DNA from: Aurantiacibacter suaedae
Lineage (GTDB): Bacteria > Pseudomonadota > Alphaproteobacteria > Sphingomonadales > Sphingomonadaceae
Reading direction: 5' to 3'
Length of the DNA: 64,000 bases
Assembly: GCF_005434915.1 (NCBI RefSeq)
Contig: NZ_SKCG01000002.1
Coordinates: 60,852-124,851 of the forward strand
How positions within the stretch are numbered: the first letter of the stretch is position 1; the number at the start of each line of letters is the position of its first letter. A model generated the notes under the pieces. That model was not told where the DNA came from. It searched no databases and saw only the letters and a program-made list of their open reading frames with translations. The position numbers and the translations under genes were made by a program. Of the stretch, positions 10,788 to 20,952 are shown piece by piece.

Positions 10788-12268
10788 TTTCGGCTTCGAA
10801 GCGTAGCTCCGGCATCACCGCGCCGGGGCCGGAACGCGCGGTGATCGATATCGGATCGAACACGGTGCGACTGGTGATCTACGGCGGACCGCGCCGTGCA
10901 CCGATAATCTGGCTCAACGAGAAGGTGACCGCACGGCTCGGCCGCGATCTCGCCGAAACCGGCCGGATGCCCGACAAGGCGACTGACCTTGCCTTGGGCG
11001 GGCTGGCCCGGTTTGCCGCCATCCTGGAGGACATCGGCGTCACCCAGGTGGACGTGGTGGCCACAGCCGCCGTGCGCGATGCCGAGAACGGGCCGGAATT
11101 CGTCGAACAGGTCCGCAAGTTGGGCCTCGATGTCCGGGTCATCTCGGGCGAGGAAGAGGCCCGCACTGCCGCCATGGGTGTGATCGGTGCCTTTCCGCAG
11201 GCCGAAGGCGTGGTCGCCGATCTGGGCGGGGGCAGCCTCGAACTGATCGCCATTGCCAATGGCGAATGTTCGCACGAGGTCTCGCTGCCGCTGGGAACCC
11301 TGCGCCTGCCAGCTCTGCGCGAACAAGGCTCGGCAGCCTTCCGCAAGGTCATCGAAGACGAGCTGGCGAAGGCGCAGTGGGCCGGGGAGCAGAAAGGCCC
11401 GCTCTATCTTGTGGGCGGCACCTGGCGCGCGCTCGCCAAGTTCGCGATGAACGCTCAGGACTATCCGCTGTCCGATCCGCATGCCTACACGCTCTCCCCC
11501 AAGGAGGCAGACCACTTCGCCAAACAGGCCGCGCAGATGAGCGTCGAAGAGCTGGCCGCCATTCCCGGCGTCTCCTCCTCGCGCGCCACTGGGCTGGCCG
11601 ATGCCTGCGCCATGCTGCGCCCGCTGATCGCCACGCTGAAGCCGCAGGCGCTGGTGTTCTCCTCGTGGGGCCTGCGCGAAGGGCTGCTGCACAGCCAGCT
11701 TGACGAACTCGAACGCGCGAAAGACCCGCTGCTTTCAGGCGTCGAGCATTTCACCCGTCCGCGCGGGGTCACCCCCACCCAGGCCACGCTGATCGCGGGA
11801 TGGACCGCGGCAACAGCGCGCGGCGGCGTCAACGACGACGAACGGCTGCGCGTGGCGGCAACCATGCTGGCGCTGGCGGCTGCTCAGATCGAGCCGAACA
11901 TGCGGCTTGCCCACTGCACCGACTGGGCGCTGCACAAGCGCTGGCTGGGTCTCGATCATCGCGGGCGCGCGCTGATCGCTGCCGCGCTGCGCGGGGCCTG
12001 CGGCAAGCCCGAACCGACCGCCCTGCTCAAGGAACTGGCCAGCAGCGAAGATCTGCGCCGTGCCTCGGGTTGGGGCCTCGCTATCCGGCTGTGCCGACGC
12101 CTGGGGGCCGGATCGCGCCTTTCGCTGCTCACCAGCAAACTCACCCGCGAGGACGATTTGTTGACGCTCTGGATCGACCCTGCGCGCGAGCAACTGCGTT
12201 CGGGAAGCGTCGAGAGCGACCTTAAGTCGCTGGCGCGCTGGCTCGACCTAGAATGGCGCATGGAGTAG
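10784..12268 (+). CDS. ppx: Exopolyphosphatase / pppGpp phosphohydrolase family
   Basis: A 494-residue Ppx/GppA enzyme that shortens polyphosphate chains. The actin-like ATPase fold shows VIDIGSNTVRLVIY near residue 20 and VVADLGGGSLELIAI near 145, the two phosphate-binding loops. The C-terminal part is a helical domain (HCTDWALHKRWLG) as in long Ppx proteins. It overlaps ppk by four bases, forming a polyphosphate synthesis and breakdown pair. No odd features. Confidence 0.94.
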
Positions 12269-12366
12269 CCATTCTTGACAGTTTAGTGACAATCTAACGG
12301 CCAGACTTGCCCTTCTTACCCAACCCAGCGCACACAGCGGGAAAGAGATTGGAGGCGAGCCCAGCC

Positions 12367-12672
12367 ATGGTCGCAAAGCAGGCACCCACCGCCCAGGAGG
12401 CGGCGAACGAAAACGGTAATCCCGATCAGGATGCCCTAGGGCTGACGGCGCTGGCCGAAGGCGTACTCGCGCGCGACTTCCGCCCCCGCGTGGCGAGCGT
12501 AAGGCGCCTGGCCGAGGCGGTTCTGGCGATGCAGCGGGAGAAAACGGAGCTGAAAAAAGCGCCCAGGAAAGCTGCCAAGTCAACCACCAAGGCCGCCAGC
12601 GGCAAGTCCGCCAAAAAAAGTGGCAAAAAGAAGCGGAAGCTGGCGAAGATCCCCGGTCAGAACAAGAAGTAG
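12367..12672 (+). CDS. Small Lys/Ala-rich basic protein
   Basis: A 101-residue protein that I do not recognise as a named family. The N-terminal 65 residues are mixed (LTALAEGVLARDFRPRVASV, then a helix RRLAEAVLAMQREK). The C-terminal 40 residues are almost entirely Lys, Ala, Ser and Gly (KKSGKKKRKLAKIPGQNKK), similar in composition to histone-H1-like tails, so nucleic-acid or polyphosphate binding is possible. The ATG at 12367 is preferred because GGAGG lies 11 bases upstream; an in-frame start at 12307 is also open. It sits after ppk-ppx, and a basic tail beside polyphosphate genes is suggestive but unproven. Confidence 0.65.
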   Translation: MVAKQAPTAQEAANENGNPDQDALGLTALAEGVLARDFRPRVASVRRLAEAVLAMQREKTELKKAPRKAAKSTTKAASGKSAKKSGKKKRKLAKIPGQNKK

Positions 12673-12679
12673 CCGCTCC

Positions 12680-13234
12680 CTAGAACGGATCCTTCGTCTG
12701 CTCGTCGAAAGTGCGCGTGTCAGCCGGAGGGCTACGATAGGGCGGGCGCTGGCGCATGGAGAGGTCGCCCTTCCAGGGCACCTGATCGACCTCGGTCCAG
12801 GCATTGACGTGCAGGCGATAGAACTTCCACCGTCCGTTTCGCTTCACCAGCCGATCATCGCGCGTGCCGATGCCAAATACGAAGTTGGTGCGATAGTCGG
12901 CGTTCCACTGGATGATCTGGAAGAAGCAGCGCACCCGTGCGCCTTCGGGCCTGGGGTCCATGATGAAGTGGTTCATCAGGTGCTGGCGTCCGAACCACCA
13001 GTGCTGGCGGTCGTTCCACAGGCTGCGCAGATTGGCGCGGATCCCCTCATGGCCCTGCACCTTGCCCTGCCACAGATGGTCGAATTCGGCATCCTCGGCG
13101 AAGGTGGCAATCGCCTGTTCCTCGTCGGCCAGATCGATGCCCCAGGCATAACGGGCGAACAGCTCCTCGATCTCGGCGCGGTCGGCCACCGGCATGATTT
13201 CCGGCACGCCGTCAGGCCAGCAGGTCTCGGTCAT
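12680..13234 (-). CDS. SnoaL-like (NTF2-fold) protein
   Basis: A 184-residue protein of the SnoaL/NTF2 fold. It has the N-terminal helix pair (EIEELFARYAWGIDLADEEQ), the FAEDAEFDHLW strand, and C-terminal strands with GRWKFYRLHVNAW. Relatives act as cyclases, isomerases, dehydratases or ring-hydroxylase beta-like subunits, so the reaction cannot be read from sequence. It is divergent from the carotenoid-oxygenase-family gene at 13327 with 92 bases between starts, so the two probably share a regulated promoter. It is one of several small NTF2-fold proteins in this window. Confidence 0.8.
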   Translation of the reverse strand: MTETCWPDGVPEIMPVADRAEIEELFARYAWGIDLADEEQAIATFAEDAEFDHLWQGKVQGHEGIRANLRSLWNDRQHWWFGRQHLMNHFIMDPRPEGARVRCFFQIIQWNADYRTNFVFGIGTRDDRLVKRNGRWKFYRLHVNAWTEVDQVPWKGDLSMRQRPPYRSPPADTRTFDEQTKDPF

Positions 13235-13326
13235 TTCGCTTTTCTCCCCTTATTCCGGACTTGAAAACTGCTTATATAGAGTAAGTGTAGCGAGAAGGGC
13301 GAAAAGCCCAAGTGGGAGACGATGCG

Positions 13327-14733
13327 GTGCCGGAAATTTTCCATCTCTACGACAGCTTCGGCCTTCAGAAGCGTCCGACCATGCGGTTCGAAGCCGACGT
13401 GTTCGAATGCGAGGTCGAGGGCGAAATCCCGGCCGAGCTGGAGGGCAGCTATGTCCGCACCGGAGGCGATCGGCAGTATCCCAGCCTTGAGGATGACATC
13501 ATCCTCAACGGCGATGGGCTCGTGTCGAGCTTCCGGTTCGAGAACGGCCACGTCAGCTTCCGCAGCCGCTACGTCCAGACCGAGCGGCTCAAGGCCGAGC
13601 GAGAGGCGCGGCGGCGGCTCTATGGCCACTACCGCAACCGTCATACCGACGATCCAAGTGTCTCGAATTTGCCCCAGCGCGACAACACCGGCAACACCTA
13701 TGCCTTCGCTCACCATGGCGAGCTGTTCATGCTGCGCGAGGATTCGCGGCCTTACCGGGTCGATCCCGAAACGCTGGAAACACTTGGCGAGGGCCAGTGG
13801 GGAGATCTTCGCAGCACCGCGCTCACTGCCCATCCCAAGATCGACCCTGAGACGGGCGAATGGTGGAGTTACGGCGTCTTCGCGGGCGGAGAGCCCACCA
13901 CCGATGCCTCACTCCACGTGTTCGATAAGCAGGGCAAGCTCGTGCGCGAGCAGTGGTTCCACACCCCATTCCCCGGCCTCAGCCACGACTGGGGTGTGAC
14001 CCGCGAGCACCTCGTATTCCCGATCATGCCGCTCACCGCCAGCGAGGCGCGGCTGCGCGAGGGCGGCCAATATTATCAGTACGATCCCGATCTCCCGTCG
14101 GCCTGGGGCATCATGCCGCGCGATGGCGATCCGGCGACCGACATGCGCTGGTTCGACGTGCCCGGCCTCGTGCTCGGTCACATCATGAATGCCTATACCG
14201 ATGGCGATAAGGTGGTGGTGGACACGCCCTGTTCGCCGGGTAACTGCTTCAGCTTCTTCCGCGACAAGGACGGCAATCAGCCGACCATGCCCGAGACGAT
14301 AACCCAGCTCACCCGCATCACCTTCGACCTTTCGAAGCCCAAGGCGGAGGCTGTCACGCTGGAGCCGGTTGACAGTGCGCTGGGCGACATGCCCCGGATC
14401 GACGACCGCTTTGCCATGAGCAAGTACCGGACTGGCTACTTCTCGCTGCGCGCCTTCCCCGAGATGGGCGTGGGGCAGGTCGATTGGGACACCGGCGAAC
14501 TCACAGTTCATTCGCTAACCGGTGCCGCCGCGCAGGAGCCGCTGTTCGTGCCGCGCAGCGCCGACAGCGAGGAGGGCGACGGCTTCGTCCTTGTCGTGGT
14601 CGATCGGCTCGAGGAACGCCGCGCCGAGCTGCTGATCCTCGACGGGCGCGATGTCAGCCGCCCGCCTCTCGCCACGGTGAAGCTGCCGTTCGGGCTGCCG
14701 ATGGCCTTCCACGGGAGCTGGATTCCTGCATGA
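13327..14733 (+). CDS. Carotenoid-oxygenase-family dioxygenase (lignostilbene / isoeugenol type)
   Basis: A non-haem iron oxygenase of the carotenoid cleavage family, 468 residues. The seven-bladed propeller's four iron-binding histidines are at about His169 (TAHPKIDP), His220 (LSHDWGV), His285 (LGHIMNAY) and His462 (AFHGSW). The bacterial branch of this length cleaves the double bond of stilbenes (lignostilbene dioxygenase) or of isoeugenol to give vanillin-type aldehydes. Start choice: GTG at 13327 has GGGAG 8 bases upstream; GTG at 13312 has no site. No signal peptide, so cytosolic. A second family member lies at 37710. The substrate cannot be fixed by sequence alone. Confidence 0.88.
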   Translation: MPEIFHLYDSFGLQKRPTMRFEADVFECEVEGEIPAELEGSYVRTGGDRQYPSLEDDIILNGDGLVSSFRFENGHVSFRSRYVQTERLKAEREARRRLYGHYRNRHTDDPSVSNLPQRDNTGNTYAFAHHGELFMLREDSRPYRVDPETLETLGEGQWGDLRSTALTAHPKIDPETGEWWSYGVFAGGEPTTDASLHVFDKQGKLVREQWFHTPFPGLSHDWGVTREHLVFPIMPLTASEARLREGGQYYQYDPDLPSAWGIMPRDGDPATDMRWFDVPGLVLGHIMNAYTDGDKVVVDTPCSPGNCFSFFRDKDGNQPTMPETITQLTRITFDLSKPKAEAVTLEPVDSALGDMPRIDDRFAMSKYRTGYFSLRAFPEMGVGQVDWDTGELTVHSLTGAAAQEPLFVPRSADSEEGDGFVLVVVDRLEERRAELLILDGRDVSRPPLATVKLPFGLPMAFHGSWIPA

Positions 14734-14753
14734 CACTCGCGCTCATACGACAA

Positions 14754-14795
14754 CTCCCGCTCATTTCCTGCCAACAGGCAGGAGCTGAGCGGGAG
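14754..14795 (+). terminator. Strong hairpin terminator
   Basis: A 10-bp outer stem CTCCCGCTCA / TGAGCGGGAG (14754-14763 and 14786-14795) with an inner stem TCCTGCC / GGCAGGA, followed by CTTTCGT. It is 20 bases after the oxygenase stop and 44 bases before the end of the convergent lipoprotein gene, so it may serve both strands. Confidence 0.75.
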
Positions 14796-14838
14796 CTTTC
14801 GTCAGGCCGCGCTGGGCAACCTTCAATCAGAAAGAAGC

Positions 14839-15072
14839 TTAGTTTTCGCCGGGGGCCCCCGCGTCAGCTTCCTCGACTTCGATCTGGGGTACTTCGATCG
14901 TCTCTTCTTCCGAGGTGACGTTTACATCAGGCGTGTCGACGTCATATTCGGGCAGGTTTCCGCCCTCAACTTCGACGTCGGGCATATCGCCTTCTTCCGT
15001 CTGCTCGACATCGCAGGCGGCGAGGCCCATCGCGGCGGTGCTCACAAGGGCAAGGCTCATCAGTTTACGCAT
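14839..15072 (-). CDS. Small acidic lipoprotein
   Basis: A 77-residue protein with a lipoprotein signal (MRKLMSLALVSTAAMGLAAC, lipobox LAAC, Cys20). The mature part is about 57 residues, strongly acidic (many Glu and Asp, repeated DVEVEG / DVNVTSEEE / IEVPQIEVEE) and without Lys or Arg. It is probably an unstructured membrane-anchored tail; similar short acidic lipoproteins occur in sphingomonads. A clear AAAGGAG ribosome site precedes the start. Function is unknown. Confidence 0.72.
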   Translation of the reverse strand: MRKLMSLALVSTAAMGLAACDVEQTEEGDMPDVEVEGGNLPEYDVDTPDVNVTSEEETIEVPQIEVEEADAGAPGEN

Positions 15073-15133
15073 CGGTCACTCCTTTGTTTCGTGGATTAAC
15101 CCGCTTGAGGCCCGATTGGTTCCCGGCCTCGTA

Positions 15134-15997
15134 TCACCCCGCAACCCGCGCCACGAACGCGGCTAGCATCCGCTCGACCTCGATCTGGTCGCTGCCGACC
15201 GAAAGTGCCGGGCTGAGGTGGTTGTGACCCGCCAAGTAGTGCATCTCGGGATAGCGTCCGCGCACGGCATACCATTGCTCGACCAGCTGGGCGGCCTGCT
15301 GCTGGAAGTCGTCGGGGTCGAACTCGGCGACCGAGAACTGGACGGGCACTTCGGTCTTCAGCAGACCGGGCATGCACGAAGCCATGCCCCACTGGCGCCG
15401 GTCGGTGCCGTAGTAGGCCTCGGCCGAGGCGTTGGGCGCGCAGGTGTGCGTATCGTAGATGCCGCTCATCAGGACCGCCCCGCCGATGCCTTCCGCATGG
15501 TCGGCCCGGTGCGCGAGATAGCCCGCCACATGGACCGCCCCCGCCGACTGACCCGACAGCACGATCCTGCCCGGATCGCCGCCATGCTCCGCCACGTTCT
15601 GCCTCAGCCAATCGACCGCCATGGCCATGTCGTCAGGGCCCGAGGGGAAGCGGTGCTCGGGCGCAAGGCGGTAGGTCAGCGTGACGCCGACCATGCCGTG
15701 CCGTGCCGCAAAGTCGCCCATGTTCGAGCAGAACGGCGACCCTTCGGTGTGCTTGTCGCCCATCAGGAAGCCGCCACCATGGACGAACACGAAGACCGGC
15801 GCGCCCTTGGGATCGCCTTGCCGGAACAGGTCGAGCCGGTGGCGCGGGTCCTGCCCGTAGGAGATGTCTCTCAAAACCTGCGTGTCGGACGATAGCCCCC
15901 GGTTCATGCCGGCCAACAAGCCAATCGAACCCTGCACCATCTCAGGGCTGAGGTCATTGCCTAGCGCGGCCAGCTTAGCGCGGATTGCGGGGGTCAT
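15134..15997 (-). CDS. Alpha/beta-hydrolase esterase (HSL type)
   Basis: A 287-residue carboxylesterase of the hormone-sensitive-lipase type. The oxyanion loop is HGGGFLMGD near residue 73, the nucleophile elbow is SGQSAGAV near 146, the acid lies around SVAEFDPDD, and the His is in LAGHNHLSP. No signal peptide. Its ATG overlaps the stop of the alcohol dehydrogenase upstream (ATGA), so both are in one operon: ester to alcohol to aldehyde to acid would use this protein, the dehydrogenase and the aldehyde dehydrogenase at 17333. The substrate is unknown. Confidence 0.87.
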   Translation of the reverse strand: MTPAIRAKLAALGNDLSPEMVQGSIGLLAGMNRGLSSDTQVLRDISYGQDPRHRLDLFRQGDPKGAPVFVFVHGGGFLMGDKHTEGSPFCSNMGDFAARHGMVGVTLTYRLAPEHRFPSGPDDMAMAVDWLRQNVAEHGGDPGRIVLSGQSAGAVHVAGYLAHRADHAEGIGGAVLMSGIYDTHTCAPNASAEAYYGTDRRQWGMASCMPGLLKTEVPVQFSVAEFDPDDFQQQAAQLVEQWYAVRGRYPEMHYLAGHNHLSPALSVGSDQIEVERMLAAFVARVAG

Positions 15998-17094
15998 GTA
16001 TCATTCTCCATCAGCAGGACCGGCTTGATCACCCTGCCCGCTTGGGCATCGGCAAAGGCGCGGTCGATTTCGGCGAAGGGGTAGTACGCGATCATCCGGT
16101 CGAACGGGAGGCGGCCCTGCCGCCAGTAGTCGGCCAGCAGGGGGAGGAAGGTCTGCGGGTTGGCATCGCCGCCGAGAATGCCGCGCAGCTGCTTGCCGCC
16201 TGCGAGCATCCCGAACATCTTGGGATCGAAACCCCCGAGCGGCGCAGCCACGAAGCCCGCCGTGCCGTTCATCGCCAGCGCATCCAGCGCGAGCTGGTGA
16301 ACTGCGACCACGTTGGTGGTGTTGAAGGTGAAGTCCATGCCGCGCCCGGTGATCGCGCGCAGCTTCTCCCCAAGGCCATCCTCGTCGCCGCGGAGGGTGT
16401 CGGTCGCGCCGAACTCGCGCGCCAGTTCGAGCCGCTCGTCGGAGAGGTCGACTGCAACGATCCGCCGCGCGCCCACCAGCTTGGCTGCCATCACGGCGGA
16501 GAGGCCCACCGCCCCGGTGCCGAGCACGGCGATGCTGTCACCAAAGCCCACCTTCAGCGCTTCGACCACCCCGCCCGCGCCGGTCACCACGCCGCAACCG
16601 AGCGGGCCGAGCTTCTCCAGCGGCAAGTCTTTCGGCATCTTGACCGCTGTTCGTTGCGGCACGATTGCGTGGGTGGCGAAGCTCGATTGACCGAAGAAGT
16701 GCGAGTGGATCGCCCCATCGCTGCCGCACAGCGCCGTGCTGCCATCGAGCCGTTTACCGCCGAAGCACAGCGGCATCGCGAGATCGCAATAGGTCGGCCT
16801 GCCAGCAAGGCAGCTGGGGCATGTGCCGCAAGAGCTGCCCGACAGCACCACATGATCGCCTACCGCGAAGCCGCTGACACCCTCACCCAGTTCCTCGACC
16901 ACGCCCGCTCCCTCGTGGCCGAGCACGATCGGTTGCGGGGCGTGGCGGCCGGGGTGTTCGTGCAGGTCGGTGTGACAGATGCCGGTCGCGACCAGCCGCA
17001 CGCGCATCTCGCCAGCGCGCGGGGCTTCCTGTTCGAGGTCGACCAGGTGCGGCGCTTCGCCTCCCTGGCCGGACAGGGCTGCGGTGATCTTCAT
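15994..17094 (-). CDS. Zinc-dependent (aryl) alcohol dehydrogenase
   Basis: A 366-residue medium-chain dehydrogenase. The catalytic zinc site is shown by [10 protein letters not shown] and [12 protein letters not shown]; the structural zinc cysteines by [15 protein letters not shown]; the NAD site by [16 protein letters not shown]. The pattern is that of benzyl-alcohol/class III-like enzymes, so an aromatic alcohol is a reasonable substrate. It is the first gene of a pair with the esterase. A repeat element lies upstream, between it and the aldehyde dehydrogenase on the same strand. Confidence 0.88.
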   Translation of the reverse strand: MKITAALSGQGGEAPHLVDLEQEAPRAGEMRVRLVATGICHTDLHEHPGRHAPQPIVLGHEGAGVVEELGEGVSGFAVGDHVVLSGSSCGTCPSCLAGRPTYCDLAMPLCFGGKRLDGSTALCGSDGAIHSHFFGQSSFATHAIVPQRTAVKMPKDLPLEKLGPLGCGVVTGAGGVVEALKVGFGDSIAVLGTGAVGLSAVMAAKLVGARRIVAVDLSDERLELAREFGATDTLRGDEDGLGEKLRAITGRGMDFTFNTTNVVAVHQLALDALAMNGTAGFVAAPLGGFDPKMFGMLAGGKQLRGILGGDANPQTFLPLLADYWRQGRLPFDRMIAYYPFAEIDRAFADAQAGRVIKPVLLMENDT

Positions 17095-17233
17095 GAGGCT
17101 ACCTTCGGGTTAGCGGGCAAGGTGTGACAGGTGTGACAGTGTCCTGAGGGGGAAATCCTGTGGGATGATCGGGGCGAGGCCATGCGTGCAGCATGGGACA
17201 GCGCCGCGGCTGTAGGAAAGACATTTGCCCCTT

Positions 17234-17318
17234 CGTCGCCCCGGCCTCCGAGCCGGGGCCGGGCTTGTTTCGTGCCAGCAGGGAGGGAGCCCGGCCCCGG
17301 ATCAAGTCCGGGGCGACG
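17234..17318. repeat. Inverted-repeat intergenic element, family 1
   Basis: An 85-bp palindromic element with CGTCGCCCC at one end and GGGGCGACG at the other, including GGATCAAGTCCGGGGCGACG. The same sequence flanks the element at 23677-23827, and a shortened copy is at 57912. It lies between the aldehyde and alcohol dehydrogenase genes. The 238-bp gap 17095-17332 contains no gene besides this. Confidence 0.75.
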
Positions 17319-17332
17319 TGGGGACTGCACCA

Positions 17333-18784
17333 TCACTTATCATCGCCCAGATGATGATCGTTGCGGATATCGGCCACCTCGCCGGTCTGCGTCAGCAGGC
17401 TTTTGCGGCGCAGGAAACGGCGCAGGCTTTCCGGCCCGATCCTTGGCGCGCCATAGCCCGACCAGCCGAAACTGTCGGTGCCGAAGGTGCGCAACTTGGC
17501 GAAGGTGAGGAAGGTATCCTGCAGGAAGATCCCGCCCGCGTTCAACCGCCGCCCGATCGCCTCGGCCTCATCGGCGGTCCCGGCGATCACACTCGCGGTG
17601 AGGCCGAACTGCGTATCGTTGGCAAGGCGCACCGCTTCGTCCTCATCGTCATAGGCCATCACCGGCAAACAGGGGCCGAAGGTCTCGTCCTGCATGATCA
17701 GCATCGTGTGATCGACATTGGTGAGGATGGTCGGGCGCAGATAAAGCCCGCCGTCGATATCCTCCAAGGTGCCGCCGCTGCGCAGCACCGCCCCCTTGCG
17801 CACGGCATCGCTGATATGGCGCGCAACGATGGCGCCCTGCGGCGGATGGGTGAACGGCCCGATATGTCCGGCGCGGGGATTGTCGGCATTGAGCCGCACC
17901 TCGGCCGCCCTCTCCACCAGCAGCGCGACGAAATCGTCGTGGATCGAGCGATGAACATAGACACGCTCGACCGAATAGCAGACCTGCCCGGTGGCATAGA
18001 CCGCTCCGCGCAGGACTGCCGTGGCCGCGCGTTCGAGATCGGCGCTGGCGGTGACGATGCAGGGGTCTTTCCCGCCCAGTTCGAGGTTGCACGGGATCAA
18101 CCGCTCGGCACAGGCGACCGCGACCTTGCGGCCGGTCGGCACCGAGCCGGTGAAACAGATCGTATCGGCCTCCTCGATCACCGCCTGCCCCACTTCGCCG
18201 GGCCCGGTCACGTAGTCGAACACGCCTGCCAGCTCGGGCACCTGCCGCACGGTTTCGAACAGCGCCTCGATCACGCGCGGGGTCACTTCGCTTGGCTTCA
18301 GGAGCACGGCGGACCCGGCGAACAGCGCGGGCACCGCATCGAGCAAGGCCAGCATCAGCGGCGCGTTCCACGGCGAGATCACGCCGGTAAGCGGATAGGC
18401 GACGAGTTGCGATTGCACCCGCACGCTTGGCATCGAGCTGCTCATCGCGTCATAGTCGAGCGCGGCGAAGGCCTTGGGCGCATCCTCCAGCCAGCCCCCA
18501 ATGTTCCCCATCGTAATGAAGCCTTGCAGGTAACTGGTGTGGCAGCCGCCGGTGTCGTGCGCGTCGGCCTCGCCGATGGCCACGGCCTGCGCTTTCACCG
18601 CGCCAAGCCAGCGCGCCATCACGCCGCAGCGCCCCTCGACGCCCAGCGCCTCCCACGCAGGCTGGTTGGCGCGCAGGCTGCCGGCTTTTTCCGCCACCTC
18701 CGCGCGCGAAGACACCGCGATCTTGTGATCGACCTTCCCGCTGCGCGGATTGCGCACGGCGAGCATCTGTGGCGCTGTTGCCAT
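17333..18784 (-). CDS. Aldehyde dehydrogenase (NAD(P)+)
   Basis: A 483-residue ALDH-superfamily enzyme oxidising an aldehyde to its acid. The catalytic Glu is in NLELGGKDPCI, and the catalytic Cys is in ATGQVCYSVERV. The cofactor region is VISPWNAPLMLAL and FTGSVPTGRKVA. A strong AAGGGAGAGACGA ribosome site supports the start at 18784. Genes for an alcohol dehydrogenase and esterase follow on the same strand, and a TonB receptor gene precedes it. Vanillin/benzaldehyde-type substrates fit the setting but are inferred. Confidence 0.9.
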   Translation of the reverse strand: MATAPQMLAVRNPRSGKVDHKIAVSSRAEVAEKAGSLRANQPAWEALGVEGRCGVMARWLGAVKAQAVAIGEADAHDTGGCHTSYLQGFITMGNIGGWLEDAPKAFAALDYDAMSSSMPSVRVQSQLVAYPLTGVISPWNAPLMLALLDAVPALFAGSAVLLKPSEVTPRVIEALFETVRQVPELAGVFDYVTGPGEVGQAVIEEADTICFTGSVPTGRKVAVACAERLIPCNLELGGKDPCIVTASADLERAATAVLRGAVYATGQVCYSVERVYVHRSIHDDFVALLVERAAEVRLNADNPRAGHIGPFTHPPQGAIVARHISDAVRKGAVLRSGGTLEDIDGGLYLRPTILTNVDHTMLIMQDETFGPCLPVMAYDDEDEAVRLANDTQFGLTASVIAGTADEAEAIGRRLNAGGIFLQDTFLTFAKLRTFGTDSFGWSGYGAPRIGPESLRRFLRRKSLLTQTGEVADIRNDHHLGDDK

Positions 18785-18868
18785 TCGTCTCTCCCTTTGG
18801 CGGCGCCAAGCTAGCGCCGCCGCAGCGGATCACAACAGCAATCGTTCCTCTTTGGAACTACATCCGCA

Positions 18869-20848
18869 TCAGAATCCGTAGCGCAGGCCGATCCAGAACG
18901 TCTGCGGCGCTCCGAGGTCGATGGTGCCGCCGCGATTGAAGGTGACGACCTCCTCGTCGAACAGGTTTTCCACCCGGCCCACCACGGAAAGATCGCCGAT
19001 CAGGGGCATCTGCCCGAACAGATCGAGGGTGGTCGCGGCCGGCAGCACGTCGATCTCCTGATCGTCTTCGAACTGGTCCGCCGTATGGCGCAGCGTGGCG
19101 GCGAGGATGGCCCCCCCGACCGGACGCCAGCTCAACGTGGCGCTGGCGGCCCATTCTGGCGTCTGCGCCGGACGCAGCCCGTCGAGCATTGCGGCATCGC
19201 CGGAGGCGCGCGCTTCGGCGTCGGTATAGGTCAGCGTCCCATCGAAGCTGACCTGGCCCAGCTTCAGCTGCGAGGCGAACTCCAGCCCGCGCGTTTCGAT
19301 CGCGTCGAGATTCTGCCGCTGGTTGAGGTTGGTGTCGATGGTGACGTTGGTGATCGCGTTCTCGACCTCGTTGTCGAAAGCCGTGAGCGACAGGCGTGCG
19401 CCGGGCATCGGCACCAAGTCGATCCCCACCTCGTATCCTTCGAGCCGCTCGACATCGAGGTTTTCGTTGGCAAGGTAGCTTGCGGGAAAGATCTGATAGG
19501 GACGATAAAGCTCGTTGAGGGTCGGCTGGCGCAGACCTGTGTAGGTCGCCGCGCGCAGGCGCAGCGCCTCGCTCGCCGCGAACAGCGCGCCGACACGATA
19601 GGAGGCATACCATTCGCCGCGATCGGCGAAGTTGGTGCGGCCATCGGCCTCGGTCTCGAAATAGCCGTTGCGGATCGAGGAGCGGTCGGCGCGCAGGCCG
19701 CCGGTCAGCGTGAGCCGTTCGGTAAGACGCCAGTCATCCTCGACAAAGACGCCGAAATCGCTGTTGACACCGCCCGCGCGGCGCACGCCGGAAAAGGCAT
19801 TCACTTCCAGCAGGTCGCCCTCAGCGCTGCGATAGTCCACGCCAAGGCGCAGCGTGTGGTCCGCCCCCACGGGCGGGCGCACTTCGAGCTTGCCGCCAAT
19901 GCCGGTGGAAGGCGTATCGCGCTGGTCGAGCACAGGATTGAAGCTGCTCGACGAGATTACGATATTCGTGAAGTTGCGCCACTGGGCGTAGGCGATGGCA
20001 TCGACCTGCCACGGCCCCCGGCTTACCACGCGCGCGCTCAGGTCTTGCCCCTCGTTGGTGTTGTCCGCCCCGGCCAGGCGGAACGTGCGCTTGTCGTCAT
20101 AAGCAAGGCTGCGCAGCTGCACTTCGAGATTGTCGCCAAGCGGCTGCACCAGCCGCCCGCTGATCGACCAGCTTTCGAACTTGGCGCGCACCGAGGCATC
20201 GACGCGCTGATCCTCGGGCGTGGTGTAGAAACCCTTGCCGCGATCCCAACGCCCGCTAACCACGGCGAAGCCCTTGCCAACCTCAGGCGCGGCAGTGGCG
20301 GAAACCTGCGTCTCGCCGCGGTCGTTCACCAGCGCTTGCCCGTTGAACAGACCGAGTGTTTGCGGGTTGCCGCTTTCCATTTCGATCGTGCCTGCGAGCG
20401 CGCCCGCGCCGAACGGACCGGACCCGCCGCCGCGCGTCACGTGGATGCTCTCGAGCCGCTCGGGCGCGACAGCGTTAAGCGGAATGTACCCGAAGAACGG
20501 ATCGGTCAGCGGCACGCCATCGAGCAGCACCAGCGCGCGGCTGGTCGCGTTGCCGCCCAGTGCACGCAGGCTCGCACCCTGCGTGGTCGGGTTGGCGGCC
20601 CGGCTGTCTGACCGGCGATAGAGCTGGAACCCGGCAATGTTGGCCAGAACGTCCTCAATCCGGCCCGAGCTGCTGGAGACGACCTGATCGCGTTCGATCG
20701 TAAGCGTCGAATAGGCCGGTTCGGCAGGCGTATCGGGCAAGCCTTCGCCCAGCACGATGATCACATCGGTGTCAGCGTCGACATCGGCCTGCGCCAGGGC
20801 GGGGACCGAGATACAGGCGGCAGCGCTGGCGAACAGCAAGGTTTTCAT
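18869..20848 (-). CDS. TonB-dependent outer-membrane receptor
   Basis: A 659-residue beta-barrel receptor. Signal peptide 1-20 (MKTLLFASAAACISVPALAQ). The plug domain is at about 45-165 (GRIEDVLANIAGFQLYRR, SLRALGGNATSRALVLLDG), followed by a 22-strand barrel ending with an aromatic residue (IGLRYGF), as required for BAM insertion. The start at 20848 is chosen because the signal peptide begins there. It is divergent from the secreted SnoaL-like/PQQ-dehydrogenase operon, so PQQ or a lignin-derived aromatic is a candidate ligand; nothing in the sequence proves either. No strong ribosome site is visible. Confidence 0.9.
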   Translation of the reverse strand: MKTLLFASAAACISVPALAQADVDADTDVIIVLGEGLPDTPAEPAYSTLTIERDQVVSSSSGRIEDVLANIAGFQLYRRSDSRAANPTTQGASLRALGGNATSRALVLLDGVPLTDPFFGYIPLNAVAPERLESIHVTRGGGSGPFGAGALAGTIEMESGNPQTLGLFNGQALVNDRGETQVSATAAPEVGKGFAVVSGRWDRGKGFYTTPEDQRVDASVRAKFESWSISGRLVQPLGDNLEVQLRSLAYDDKRTFRLAGADNTNEGQDLSARVVSRGPWQVDAIAYAQWRNFTNIVISSSSFNPVLDQRDTPSTGIGGKLEVRPPVGADHTLRLGVDYRSAEGDLLEVNAFSGVRRAGGVNSDFGVFVEDDWRLTERLTLTGGLRADRSSIRNGYFETEADGRTNFADRGEWYASYRVGALFAASEALRLRAATYTGLRQPTLNELYRPYQIFPASYLANENLDVERLEGYEVGIDLVPMPGARLSLTAFDNEVENAITNVTIDTNLNQRQNLDAIETRGLEFASQLKLGQVSFDGTLTYTDAEARASGDAAMLDGLRPAQTPEWAASATLSWRPVGGAILAATLRHTADQFEDDQEIDVLPAATTLDLFGQMPLIGDLSVVGRVENLFDEEVVTFNRGGTIDLGAPQTFWIGLRYGF

Positions 20849-20952
20849 GGGGCAACAACTCGTCAAATTGATTTTGTCCGGAAAGCGCCTTAGCGGCTCG
20901 GGCTTGTGGCGTCACCCCGTCAATGGCAGGATGACGGGCAAGGGAGAGAATA

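Noticed and set aside
13265..13300. Dyad CTTA-N7-TAAG in the promoter of the first carotenoid-oxygenase gene as a further MarR site
   Set aside because: It does not match TAACNNNNGTTA and the half-sites are only 4 bases; could as well be promoter AT-rich sequence.
17225..18814. Plus-strand open frame of 529 codons over the aldehyde dehydrogenase
   Set aside because: Antisense shadow of a gene with complete ALDH catalytic motifs; no ribosome site or recognisable domain.
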